Origin: Dyadobacter chenhuakuii
Lineage (GTDB): Bacteria > Bacteroidota > Bacteroidia > Cytophagales > Spirosomataceae
Direction: 5' to 3'
DNA: 57,500 nt
Assembly: GCF_023821985.2 (NCBI RefSeq)
Contig: NZ_CP098805.1
Coordinates: forward strand, 4,460,001-4,517,500
A program made the translations under genes and the position numbers. Shown here piece by piece: positions 35,458 to 44,285 of the stretch. The notes beneath the pieces are model-generated. The model made no database searches, was not told the DNA's origin, and saw nothing but the letters and a program-made list of their open reading frames with translations. Positions within the stretch are counted from its first letter, which is position 1; every line of letters begins with the position of its first letter.

Positions 35458-37209
35458 ATGAGGACTGCATATATAAAATGGACCCTGCTTATTTGCCTCA
35501 TTGCGAGCGTCTTTGTCGCACCAGATGCGCAAGCGCAGCGGCGTGGTAAGGCACGTGAGAAAGAAGTCGAAAAACCCGAAGTAACGAGTGCCCGATTGGA
35601 GCAGGAATCGCTTGCTGCGGAAGGAATGAAGTTTATCATGAAGGATGAGCCGGATCGCGCACTTCCTATTTTTCAAAAACTCGTAGAAAGCAGTAAAAAC
35701 GATCCCGCAAGTCATTATTTGCTGGCCACGGCGCTCGTAAAGCTGGAAAAGTTTGAAGATGCCATTGTTTCTGCTAAAAAAGCTTATGACCTCGATAAGG
35801 AGAATATTTACTATTCTCAGCAGCTTGCAGAGCTGTACGCAAAGCGCCGGAAATATTCGGAAGCTGCGGTGATTTACGAGAAATTACTGGAAAAGAGTCC
35901 CGGCAATGTGCAATATGGTGTAGAGCTTGCGGCGGTTTATGTATTTAATGATCAGTTCGATAAGGCGATTGAAACTTATAATGTGCTGGAAAAATCGCTG
36001 GGTGTGACCGAAGAGATTACGCACCAGAAAGAACAGCTTTATTTGAGACAGAATAATCTTGAAAAAGCGCTTGCAGAAGCCAAAAAACTAATAGCCGCCG
36101 AGCCGGGTGAAGTAAGTTATCTGGTGGAATTAGCTGAAATGTTGATCGCTAACGAGCGGATCGTGGAAGCGGTGGCTCCTCTTGAAGAAGCATTGAAAGT
36201 GAACCCGGATGAGGCGCAGGCGCATGTGCTGCTGGCAGACATCTACCGTAGGAATGGCGATGTTCAAAAGTGTAACGAAGAGTTAAAACTCGTTTTTGCA
36301 AACCCTAACCTTGACGCAGACCCCAAAATTCGCGTTCTGACAGGTTATTTGACCATGCTCAAAACCGATGCCGAAATTGTGGAAGCCATTTCACTTGCTA
36401 AACAGCTTTCTGAAACACACCCTAACGAATCCCGCACCAATGTAATCTATGCAGATCTGCTGATGCGCCAGAATAAAAAGGCGGAAGCACGTGATCTGTA
36501 TGCCAAAGCTGCCCGAATCGACGGCTCCGTTTTTCAGGTTTGGGGCGCAGTTTTACAGCTGGATGGTGATCTGAATCAGGTTGATAGCATGCTGGTACAT
36601 TCGGAAAAGGCTCTTGAACTTTTTCCAAACCAGGGGATCTTCTGGTATTCGAACGGCACTGCGCAATTGGCAAAGAAAAATTACAAAGAAGCGCTTTCTG
36701 CATTTGAAGAAAGCCTGAAACTGATCGGTGATAAGCCCGAAATGATCCCGGTTATCCATGCTCAGATGGGTGATGCTTACAATGGTTTGGGCGATCACGA
36801 GAAGTCGGATGCTGCTTATGAGCTTTCCTTAAAGGATAATCCGAACAATGATTACGTTTTAAATAATTACAGCTATTACTTGTCGCTGCGCGGTGAAAAG
36901 CTTGATCTGGCACTTAAAATGTCTGAAAAGCTGGTGCAGGAGCATAAGAATAATCCAACTTACCTGGACACGCATGCATGGGTGCTATATGTCCGTAAGG
37001 ATTATAAAAAAGCGAAGGAGTTTCTGGAAAGAGCAATGGTAGATACAAGCGGCGTAAGTGGCACGATTGTTGAACATTATGGAGACGTACTTTTCAAACT
37101 CGGCGAACGCGACAATGCTGTTGCGCAATGGAAGAAAGCCAGAAGTATGGGAGAGACGACCGAACTTCTTGACAAAAAAATAGCAACAGGTGCATTACAT
37201 GAGCAATAA
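35458..37209 (+). CDS. Exported tetratricopeptide-repeat protein
   Basis: A 583-residue protein with a signal peptide MRTAYIKWTLLICLIASVFVAPDAQA cut before QRRG. From residue about 55 to the end it is built from TPRs, visible as repeated A/Y-x2-L-x3-P patterns (PASHYLLATALVKLEKFEDAI, IYYSQQLAELYAKRRKYSEAA, VQYGVELAAVYVFNDQFDKAI, AQAHVLLADIYRRNGDVQKC, and C-terminal TYLDTHAWVLYVRKDYKKA). It is likely a periplasmic scaffold. Its last 11 bases overlap the next gene, a DUF4292 lipoprotein, and an EnvC-like gene follows. This three-gene order is, as I recall, common in Bacteroidota and suggests joint work in envelope biogenesis. Confidence 0.88.
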   Translation: MRTAYIKWTLLICLIASVFVAPDAQAQRRGKAREKEVEKPEVTSARLEQESLAAEGMKFIMKDEPDRALPIFQKLVESSKNDPASHYLLATALVKLEKFEDAIVSAKKAYDLDKENIYYSQQLAELYAKRRKYSEAAVIYEKLLEKSPGNVQYGVELAAVYVFNDQFDKAIETYNVLEKSLGVTEEITHQKEQLYLRQNNLEKALAEAKKLIAAEPGEVSYLVELAEMLIANERIVEAVAPLEEALKVNPDEAQAHVLLADIYRRNGDVQKCNEELKLVFANPNLDADPKIRVLTGYLTMLKTDAEIVEAISLAKQLSETHPNESRTNVIYADLLMRQNKKAEARDLYAKAARIDGSVFQVWGAVLQLDGDLNQVDSMLVHSEKALELFPNQGIFWYSNGTAQLAKKNYKEALSAFEESLKLIGDKPEMIPVIHAQMGDAYNGLGDHEKSDAAYELSLKDNPNNDYVLNNYSYYLSLRGEKLDLALKMSEKLVQEHKNNPTYLDTHAWVLYVRKDYKKAKEFLERAMVDTSGVSGTIVEHYGDVLFKLGERDNAVAQWKKARSMGETTELLDKKIATGALHEQ

Positions 37210-38053
37210 AATTACGGTTTGGGCAGTGACAATCGGGATGATCTGTTTGTCGGCTTGCCACAAGCAGCGTCTCTCCAAAAACAATAAGCCTGCACCAAGC
37301 GATTCCCTGGTTATAGCGGCCCCAAACTTAGCAGATTCATTGGCAGCTGTGCCAGCAGCAGATTCTGCTTCTGCTAGCGAATCGGGATCGGTAAAGGTCA
37401 ATTCCATTTCATTTGACTATCTGGTCGCCAAGTCAAAAGTAGATTTCAAAAGTAAATCATCTGATTTTAATAATACAAACATCAACATCCGGATGAAGAA
37501 AGACAGCATTATCTGGCTTTCCGTAACAGGTGTTGGGTTCGAAGTAGCCCGGGGACTTATAACCCGCGATTCTATCGTTTTTATGGATAAAATTCATAAG
37601 GATTACTTCGTCTTCAATTACGAGCAGCTTAGCAAGCAATATAATTTTGACCTCAATTTTGCGCTTTTGCAGTCTGTAATCATTGGTAACCTACCCTTTC
37701 CGCAGCAGCCGGATGCGCGTTTTGTGAAGGAAAATGAGTTTTATGTACTCAAACAAATTGTTGAGCGGCTGGAAGTTGATAATTACATTGGAGAAAACAA
37801 TTTGAAACTCTCCCGATTGAAAGCAACCGAAGTGCCGACACAAAATACATTTACACTTGATTATTCAGATTTCAAAGAGGTAAAAAGCTTCCTTTTTCCT
37901 TTCACAAGCCACATTGACCTGAATGTGAAGTCGCAAAAAGACCAGCAAGTCCGGCAGACCACCATGCACATTAAGCATAGTAAGGTTGATCTGGTTACCG
38001 AAAATCCAGGATTTCCATTTAGCGTTCCGGCTTCTTATAAGCGAAAAAGGTAA
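37199..38053 (+). CDS. DUF4292 lipoprotein (LolB-like fold inferred)
   Basis: A 284-residue lipoprotein: MSNKITVWAVTIGMICLSAC with Cys20 as lipidation site. The start at 37199 is preferred over the alternative three codons upstream because it directly gives the signal. The mature part contains the DUF4292 pattern FDYLVAKSKVDFKSKSSDFNNTNINIRMKKDSIIWLSVTGVGFEVARGLITRDSIVFMD. A sequence of beta strands with a large cavity is known for related LolA/LolB-like proteins; assignment of a lipid-carrier role here is inference. It overlaps the TPR gene by 11 bp. Confidence 0.82.
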   Translation: MSNKITVWAVTIGMICLSACHKQRLSKNNKPAPSDSLVIAAPNLADSLAAVPAADSASASESGSVKVNSISFDYLVAKSKVDFKSKSSDFNNTNINIRMKKDSIIWLSVTGVGFEVARGLITRDSIVFMDKIHKDYFVFNYEQLSKQYNFDLNFALLQSVIIGNLPFPQQPDARFVKENEFYVLKQIVERLEVDNYIGENNLKLSRLKATEVPTQNTFTLDYSDFKEVKSFLFPFTSHIDLNVKSQKDQQVRQTTMHIKHSKVDLVTENPGFPFSVPASYKRKR

Positions 38054-38151
38054 AAATCAGCAGGTCATGCGGCGATCATAGGGTCAAAAACCCCAAGTCT
38101 GCTTAACTTTGCCTGCCTTTTCCAGGAGTTTTGGCCGCAAGAATTAACTGT

Positions 38152-39492
38152 ATGCCCTTTCAAAGATTGTATTTTCGTCGTTTACTATTACTGCTAACGT
38201 TCATCTTTTGTGCGTCCCTGGGTGCTTACGCGCAGAAATCGCGTGAACAGCTCGAACGCGAGAAGAGCGAGAACCAGAGCAAGATCAGAGAAATCCAGGG
38301 CATCCTGCGCCAGACATCATCCCAAAAGAATGTCAATCTTGGTCAATTGAAAGCGCTTAATCAGCAAATTAATACATACAAAAAGCAAATAGACCTGTTG
38401 TCGGATGACTTGGACCTCTTAAATAAGGAATTGGGCGTCTTGGAGAGAAAGCGGCAGGCGCTGGACAGCAGTCTGGCTAAATTGAAGACCGAGTATGGTC
38501 ACATGATCTACGAAGCTTCCAAACGAAATGTGTATTTTAATCAATTGGTTTTTCTGTTTTCTTCGGGCACTTTCAATCAGTTTGTGCTGCGCTACAAGTA
38601 TTTGAAACAATATACGGAAGCGCGCCAGGGCCAGGTGAAGGAAATGGAGGTTTTGCAAGGTAAACTGATGGACGAACGCCGTCGCATTACAGCCAAGCAA
38701 AACCAGCAGAAAACGGTTTTGAATACACGGGTCACCGAGAATACCAAGCTTGAAGGACTGAAAACGAAGCAAAACGAAGTAATCCAGGAGCTTTCCCAGA
38801 AAGAAGTAGAGCTAAGAAAGCAAATCGCTGAAAATAAGCGTGCTACCGACCTTTTGGAGGCGAATATCCGCCGCATTGCAGAACGCGAGCGACGTGAGCG
38901 TATTGAGCGCGAGCGCCGGGAACGGGAAGAAAGAGAGGCGCGAAGAAAAGCAGAGCGCGAAAGATTAGCACGTGAAAATGCCGAAAGAGAGAAGAAAGGT
39001 GAAGCGGCTGTTGCGGCAAAGCCAGAGGAAGAAGAAGCTCCGATCAGTTCCGGCGGGATGAGCGAAGAGGAAACCACGCTGGCATCATCGTTCACCGCAT
39101 CACAAAACAGGTTGCCCTGGCCCGTAAAAGGATTTGTATCCGGGCACTTTGGCCAGCGCCCACATGCTGTTTTGAAAGGTGTAATGGTTGATAACCTGGG
39201 TGTTGACATTCAGACAACCGCTGGCGAGCCGGTACGCTCGGTTTATGACGGTGTAGTGCTTGACGTTACAGAAATGCCTGGAATGGGCAATGTGGTGGCC
39301 ATTCAACATGGTAACTACATGACCATCTATGCGAAAATGAACGGGGTTACGGTGCGGGCCGGACAAAAAGTAAAAGCCCGTGAAAACATCGGCAGGGTAG
39401 CCACCGACAGCGATGGCACATCCGAATTGCAATTCCAGATCTGGAAAAATACTTCGCGTCTCAATCCCGAAAGCTGGCTGATCCGCAGGTAG
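38152..39492 (+). CDS. EnvC-like murein hydrolase activator with degenerate M23 domain
   Basis: A 446-residue protein. ATG 38152 gives the signal peptide MPFQRLYFRRLLLLLTFIFCASLGAYA; the upstream TTG (38131) is less likely. Residues about 30-290 form a long coiled coil (repeated E-K-Q-heptads, then an E/R-rich stretch RERRERIERERREREEREARRKAERERLA). The C-terminal LytM/M23 domain (PWPVKGFVSGHFGQRPHAVLKGV through QKVKARENIGRVATDSDGTSELQFQIW) lacks the zinc ligands: the H-x3-D position reads NLGVD, and HxH reads ELQFQ. As in E. coli EnvC, it should activate amidases rather than cleave peptidoglycan itself. Confidence 0.9.
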   Translation: MPFQRLYFRRLLLLLTFIFCASLGAYAQKSREQLEREKSENQSKIREIQGILRQTSSQKNVNLGQLKALNQQINTYKKQIDLLSDDLDLLNKELGVLERKRQALDSSLAKLKTEYGHMIYEASKRNVYFNQLVFLFSSGTFNQFVLRYKYLKQYTEARQGQVKEMEVLQGKLMDERRRITAKQNQQKTVLNTRVTENTKLEGLKTKQNEVIQELSQKEVELRKQIAENKRATDLLEANIRRIAERERRERIERERREREEREARRKAERERLARENAEREKKGEAAVAAKPEEEEAPISSGGMSEEETTLASSFTASQNRLPWPVKGFVSGHFGQRPHAVLKGVMVDNLGVDIQTTAGEPVRSVYDGVVLDVTEMPGMGNVVAIQHGNYMTIYAKMNGVTVRAGQKVKARENIGRVATDSDGTSELQFQIWKNTSRLNPESWLIRR

Positions 39493-39537
39493 GCCAGGAA
39501 TCCGGAATTTATTATTTACTCATTTTCATCCAAGATT

Positions 39538-40356
39538 ATGTCTATCCATACTCCTGATATAAAGCGCGTTACCACCCACATCATTCAGGAAATGAAAACC
39601 CGTGGGGAGAAAATATCCTGTCTTACCGCTTACGACTTTTCCATGGCAGGCATTGTAGATGCGGCTGGCGTGGAGTTGATCCTGGTAGGGGATTCGGCTT
39701 CCAATGTCATGGCCGGCCATGAAACCACATTGCCGATTACGATTGATCAGATGATATACCACGCCACATCAGTGGTAAGGGCTGTGAAAAGAGCATTGGT
39801 TGTTGTGGATCTGCCTTTTGGATCTTATCAAGGAAATTCTCGGGAAGCATTGAATTCGGCGATCCGCATTATGAAAGAGTCGGGCGCACATGCGGTGAAG
39901 TTGGAAGGAGGATTGGAGATCAAAGATTCTATCACGCGCATATTGAGCGCGGGTGTGCCTGTTATGGGGCATTTGGGCCTTACACCGCAATCTATTTACA
40001 AGTTTGGCACTTACACTGTACGAGCCAAGCAGGAGGCGGAGGCGCAGAAGTTAATTGATGATGCGCGTATGCTGGAAGAAGTAGGTTGTTTTTCGGTTGT
40101 TTTGGAAAAAATCCCTTCTTCGTTAACGAAACAAGTTTCAGAAACCGTAACCATTCCAACGATCGGAATAGGAGCAGGGCCGCATGCAGATGGTCAGATC
40201 TTGGTTTTGCATGACCTTTTAGGCATTAATAAAGCCTTTAAACCCAGGTTTTTACGCCGCTATGCCGATCTCAATGGTGTGATGACGGATGCAATATCAA
40301 ATTATATAAAAGATGTAAAAGGTAAGTCATTTCCTAATGAACAGGAATCTTATTAA
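39538..40356 (+). CDS. panB: 3-methyl-2-oxobutanoate hydroxymethyltransferase
   Basis: A 272-residue TIM barrel that adds a hydroxymethyl group from methylene-tetrahydrofolate to 2-oxoisovalerate, the first step of pantothenate synthesis. Conserved segments: [69 protein letters not shown] and [22 protein letters not shown]. Length is typical. The gene is followed 27 bp later by a pseudouridine synthase gene; panC/panD are not nearby. Confidence 0.97.
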   Translation: MSIHTPDIKRVTTHIIQEMKTRGEKISCLTAYDFSMAGIVDAAGVELILVGDSASNVMAGHETTLPITIDQMIYHATSVVRAVKRALVVVDLPFGSYQGNSREALNSAIRIMKESGAHAVKLEGGLEIKDSITRILSAGVPVMGHLGLTPQSIYKFGTYTVRAKQEAEAQKLIDDARMLEEVGCFSVVLEKIPSSLTKQVSETVTIPTIGIGAGPHADGQILVLHDLLGINKAFKPRFLRRYADLNGVMTDAISNYIKDVKGKSFPNEQESY

Positions 40357-40383
40357 CCTTTTTAAAAGTAAAGAACTAATTAT

Positions 40384-41115
40384 ATGGCAAAACGACCATT
40401 TCAGATCATATACGAAGACAATCACCTCATTATCGTCAACAAAGAGCCAGGCATTTTGGTGCAAGGTGATGTGACGAGGGACAAATGTCTGCTCGATATG
40501 GTAAAAGAATATATCAAAGAAGAATATCAAAAACCAGGTGCGGTGTTCCTGGGCACGGTGCACAGGCTGGACAGACCGGTTAGCGGGCTTGTTGTGTTTG
40601 CTAAAACTTCAAAAGCGTTGGAGCGGATGAATGAGATTTTCCGCAAGCGTGATGTTCAGAAGACCTATTGGGCAGTGGTGAAAAACCGTCCGGCGGAGAA
40701 GAAAGGCAAACTAGTGCATTATCTTTCCAAAGATGAGTCCCGAAATGTGACGACGGCTTATGATTACGAAAAACCCGGAACGCAGCGTGCAGAGCTATCT
40801 TATCGCTGGTTGGGAGAGGTGAATAAGTTTCATTTGCTGGAAGTAACGCCGGTTACAGGCCGGCCGCACCAGATACGCGTACAGCTTGCATCCATGAACT
40901 GCCCGATACGGGGCGACGTGAAATACGGTTACCCGGTTGGTAACAAGGATAACAACATTAATCTGCATGCCCGAAGACTTTATTTCGAGCATCCTGTAAA
41001 AAAGGAGCCGATCATTTGCAAGGCTGGGGTCCCTAATGATCCGTTTTGGGAAGAATTCCTGACATTGGACGATGAGGAGATCAAGCCGGAGCATCTGGAT
41101 TTTCTTTATGAATAA
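40384..41115 (+). CDS. RluA-family pseudouridine synthase (second of two)
   Basis: A 243-residue enzyme without an S4 domain. GTVHRLDRPVSGLVVFAKTSKA contains the catalytic Asp; VTGRPHQIRVQLASMNCPIRGDVKYG is the second block. It is of the same family as the one at 24132 but only distantly alike, so the two probably modify different sites. It follows panB closely and precedes a small membrane protein by 9 bp. The exact RNA target cannot be assigned. Confidence 0.93.
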   Translation: MAKRPFQIIYEDNHLIIVNKEPGILVQGDVTRDKCLLDMVKEYIKEEYQKPGAVFLGTVHRLDRPVSGLVVFAKTSKALERMNEIFRKRDVQKTYWAVVKNRPAEKKGKLVHYLSKDESRNVTTAYDYEKPGTQRAELSYRWLGEVNKFHLLEVTPVTGRPHQIRVQLASMNCPIRGDVKYGYPVGNKDNNINLHARRLYFEHPVKKEPIICKAGVPNDPFWEEFLTLDDEEIKPEHLDFLYE

Positions 41116-41124
41116 AATCAGCTG

Positions 41125-41439
41125 ATGATCGAAAAACTGAAAGCGCGTTGGAATGTTAAAAACCGTTGGGATGTGATAGTCATTCTAATCGTTTTCGCAT
41201 GTACGGGCTTTTCGGTTTTATATGTGAAGCGTGGGCTGTTTTATATAATTGGCGTCACGGAAGATTCGCCGGCCTGGCTTCGCTGGGGCATTAATATCAT
41301 CATTATCTTACCGCTATACCAGGTAATTTTACTTGCCTGGGGCTGGATTTGGGGGAAGTTCAACTTCTTTTGGGAATTTGAAAAAAGAATGTTCAGCCGG
41401 ATCGGAAGCATTTTCAAAAGAAAAAATACGCAGGAATAG
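41125..41439 (+). CDS. Small membrane protein (DUF6787-like)
   Basis: A 104-residue protein with two hydrophobic helices (VIVILIVFACTGFSVLYV and WGINIIIILPLYQVILLAWGWIWG), a basic N-terminus and basic C-terminal tail. I associate the layout MIEKLKARWNVKNRWDVIVI... with a small Bacteroidota family sometimes labelled DUF6787, but this is from memory. Function unknown. It lies 9 bp after the pseudouridine synthase gene and is probably co-transcribed. The tandem hairpin repeats begin 2 bp after its stop. Confidence 0.65.
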   Translation: MIEKLKARWNVKNRWDVIVILIVFACTGFSVLYVKRGLFYIIGVTEDSPAWLRWGINIIIILPLYQVILLAWGWIWGKFNFFWEFEKRMFSRIGSIFKRKNTQE

Positions 41440-41441
41440 TG

Positions 41442-41925
41442 ACATCACCCATTATGTTACATCCCTGCCGGGATTAAATTAACCTAGGAAATCTCAATTG
41501 CTACCAATATTACGTCGTTCCGCGACTTTTTGCTTCAATGTTACTATTTACAGGAAGGGAATGCCGGAGGCATGTAATATTGGTAGAAACATCACCGATC
41601 ATATTGCATCCCTGCCGGGATTAAATTAACCTAGGAAATCCCAATTGCTACCGATATTACGTCGCTCCGCGACTTTTCTTGCTTCAATGTTACTGTTTAC
41701 AGGGAGGAAAGGCCGGGGCATGTAATATTGGTAGAAACATCACCCATTATGTTACATCCCTGCCGGGATTAAATTAACCTAGGAAATCCCAATTGCTACC
41801 GATATTACGTCGCTCCGCGACTTTTCTTGTTTCAATGTTACTATTTAAAGGGAGAGAATGCCGGAGGCATGTAATATTGGTAGAAACACATTCAAATGTA
41901 ATGTGCAATGCCGGAGGCATGTAAC
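41442..41925. repeat. Three tandem 147-148 bp repeats made of tagged hairpins
   Basis: Copies begin at 41442, 41589 and 41737 and end about 41887, with one extra half-module to 41925. Each copy has three short hairpins of different sequence: ATCCCtgccGGGAT, GTCGCtccGCGAC and ATGCCggaGGCAT. The first two are preceded by ATRTTAC, the third is followed by its complement GTAATAT, so it is an inverted module. Positions of hairpins: 41461-41474, 41514-41526, 41561-41573; 41608-41621, 41661-41673, 41710-41721; 41756-41769, 41809-41821, 41858-41870; extra 41908-41920. The b and c modules are flanked by CTACCrATATTAC and its complement, forming a larger cruciform. The block fills the gap between two convergent genes. 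No transposase is nearby. Confidence 0.9.
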
Positions 41926-41950
41926 AACATCCTGAACGATTTCCAGAACA

Positions 41951-44272
41951 TCAAGGAGCCGCGATAATTGCTTGATATTTTTTCCTGGCTTCCTCATATG
42001 CGGCTTCGGCAGCCTTTTTTTCCTCTGCTCGAATGTTAGGTTCCTTCATTTTCCAGCATTGATTCAATGTTGCCAGGCACCATTCAGCGCTTTTTTTCTC
42101 AATAACCGGCTTGTTATTAACCTTTATAAAGATCGGATTGGAATGAGAGCTCGGGAAAACCCGCACAGCAGCCCAGCCTGATTTTGCTGGCTTATAAGAG
42201 AACTTAACATTATTTACCGCTCCATCCGCATTGATTTCTGTGGTGTCAACAGCTTCTCCGTTAACGACCAGCTCCACCCGGACTTTCCTGGATTTCTCGA
42301 TCCTGGCGCGTTCAATATCCCAGTAAGGCATCAGAATAATGGACGTTTTCGCGATCGCTTCACCCGCTGCATCTTGTTTTTCAGGAAGATATGCAGCCAC
42401 ATTGGCTGTAATATTTATCGTTTCGTTGGTTTTGACAGCAACCTCACTATCACCAACACCTGACTCTTTTCCGTTAACCGAAAAGTCCATAATATGCGAT
42501 TTTCCATCCGACACGTAACTTCTGCCGGATTTGATAGCGGCCACATAATTATCATAATTATAGGGACCAACAGGTTTAAAATAACTTCTTGCCTGACCAA
42601 CCCGCGCGTCCGTAATGCATGGAAAATCGGTCTCGCCACTCAGCCTGGGCCTGAAACCGCAGTTTAATGTGTGGTAATACATGTTCAATTCCCATGGCGC
42701 AGGCGTGTCACCGGCGCTAAAAAAGTCAACCAGATCATTGGTAACCGTCACAATGTACTCGTTAGCACCGATGCCGTCCATTTTCGGCACAACATAGTTG
42801 GGCAGCTTATCCGTTGGCTCCAAAGGCTGCAAACCCCAACCGGAATGCGCATAACCCACCACGCCGCCCTGCGATTTGGCCCACGAAAGTACGGGAGCGG
42901 TCCAGCTTGGCCACTGCTCGATGAGCGTGGTGCCGGGATAATCATCTTCTTTGATGCGCAGCAGCACAATGTGCCCGGAATGCGACGACGGGAACCCTGA
43001 AACCTCCACATCATTGCGCATAATGTTCTTTTTGTCGGAAAGTGGATGATCTTTTCCGGTAAAGAATGTCTTCTGATGATACCAGCTCGGGCCCCAGGCC
43101 AGGTTGGCCGCCATATTCAGGTCCTCGCCTAATGCTTGCCGCCACATGTCTTTGGGATCTACACCCTCGGTAGGACTGTCGTAATGGCTGCAACCGGCTG
43201 CGTGAATGTGATGATCGGCGCTGTGCCAGCCGAGTTTTGTCATTTGTATCCAGCGTTTCAGCTGAAAAGAAACGGTTATGGAATCCTTGTTTTCAGGGAC
43301 AATGATTTCTTTTGTTTGCTTAATGTACTCAGGTCCGCGCGTGTAACTCACCTGATATTTGCCGGCTGGCAACATCACATGCTCGCCGTCGGCGCGGTAA
43401 ATCTGGGGCTGAAAGAAAAAATCAGGATAGGTGTCGTATGCGGCAACGCGCCGGGAGGGAAGCGGGTAAATGCCGGAAAATTTTCCCGAAGCGTGTGCCT
43501 GTCCGTCGGTGATAAGGAAAGATGCCATTACGGGTTTTCCGTCCACATCTCTCACATTGAGCTTCACTTTTACAGCAGGTTTAGCATTGAAAAGAATGTG
43601 CGTCGAATTACGGAAACCAAGATCCTGGGAACCCTGACCTACGTTATAAGCCACTTCAATATCGCGCTGGCCCGCGTCCTTTGAATAAATCTGCACGATG
43701 GCATATTCCAGCTTCAAACCGGTCAGATTTTCCTGCAACGGCGGTTTGGTATACATTTGAATGTCAGCAAACCGGTTGGCAACTTGTCCGGGCGTCAGTT
43801 CGTGCTCTTTCTTTACTTTTGGCTCGAAAGAAGGGGAATGATAGGGTTTTTGAGCGTTCGGGCTTTCGGCTTGCAACTTGGCAGTAATGCCGGCGTCATT
43901 TCTTATTTTAACCAAAAAACTCGTCCAGCCACCCTGAATCAATGTTGCCTTAGCAGCTCCCCGCAGCACTTTTACACGTCCTTCGGGGTTAATATCGACT
44001 ACATTAAGGCAATAGGGGTCAAATATTTTCTGTATTTCTGCAACTGTTTCCTGGGTTAATGGCTTGTTGCCCAATGCGTTCAGCTTCTTGGCATCCTCCG
44101 CCGCTAATGCGTTTCCCGAAAATGTAAGCGCTTCCTGCAAGCGCATGGCCTGGGCCAGCAAAGGCTGCGGCTCCACACCTGGTGTCTGCGGTTGTGCTGT
44201 ATGGTCGTGATGTTGTGCGACCAGCAAGAACGGGAGCAATAGTTGGATGAAGAAGAGCGCAGATGTTTTCAT
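41951..44272 (-). CDS. Exported CehA/McbA-type metallohydrolase (PHP-like)
   Basis: A 773-residue protein with a signal peptide MKTSALFFIQLLLPFLLVAQ followed by HHDHTAQPQ. Residues about 95-330 are beta-rich accessory domains. The hydrolase part begins KLGWHSADHHIHAAGCSHYDSP with the H-x-H metal ligands, continues GVVGYAHSGWGLQPLE and RLSGETDFPCI, and matches the CehA/McbA metallohydrolase group of PHP-like phosphoesterases/esterases. The C-terminal 200 residues form a beta domain (TNETINITANVAAYLPE) and end in a charged helix. The substrate is not predictable. It is the last gene of the recQ - DUF5723-like - hydrolase cluster (gap of 13 bp). Confidence 0.82.
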   Translation of the reverse strand: MKTSALFFIQLLLPFLLVAQHHDHTAQPQTPGVEPQPLLAQAMRLQEALTFSGNALAAEDAKKLNALGNKPLTQETVAEIQKIFDPYCLNVVDINPEGRVKVLRGAAKATLIQGGWTSFLVKIRNDAGITAKLQAESPNAQKPYHSPSFEPKVKKEHELTPGQVANRFADIQMYTKPPLQENLTGLKLEYAIVQIYSKDAGQRDIEVAYNVGQGSQDLGFRNSTHILFNAKPAVKVKLNVRDVDGKPVMASFLITDGQAHASGKFSGIYPLPSRRVAAYDTYPDFFFQPQIYRADGEHVMLPAGKYQVSYTRGPEYIKQTKEIIVPENKDSITVSFQLKRWIQMTKLGWHSADHHIHAAGCSHYDSPTEGVDPKDMWRQALGEDLNMAANLAWGPSWYHQKTFFTGKDHPLSDKKNIMRNDVEVSGFPSSHSGHIVLLRIKEDDYPGTTLIEQWPSWTAPVLSWAKSQGGVVGYAHSGWGLQPLEPTDKLPNYVVPKMDGIGANEYIVTVTNDLVDFFSAGDTPAPWELNMYYHTLNCGFRPRLSGETDFPCITDARVGQARSYFKPVGPYNYDNYVAAIKSGRSYVSDGKSHIMDFSVNGKESGVGDSEVAVKTNETINITANVAAYLPEKQDAAGEAIAKTSIILMPYWDIERARIEKSRKVRVELVVNGEAVDTTEINADGAVNNVKFSYKPAKSGWAAVRVFPSSHSNPIFIKVNNKPVIEKKSAEWCLATLNQCWKMKEPNIRAEEKKAAEAAYEEARKKYQAIIAAP

Positions 44273-44285
44273 ATTATATGAAAGA

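Noticed and set aside
35540..38990. Other CACGTG cores (for example near 35552, 36487 and 38970) as parS sites
   Set aside because: They lie inside genes and match the 16-base consensus at 10 positions or fewer; no palindrome extends beyond the core.
39100..39492. EnvC-like protein as an active M23 endopeptidase
   Set aside because: The zinc ligands of the H-x3-D and HxH motifs are missing (NLGVD, ELQFQ), so activity is not expected.
41442..41925. Tandem repeat block considered as a CRISPR array
   Set aside because: Repeats are about 147 bp, contiguous, and near-identical throughout; there are no unique spacers and no cas genes.
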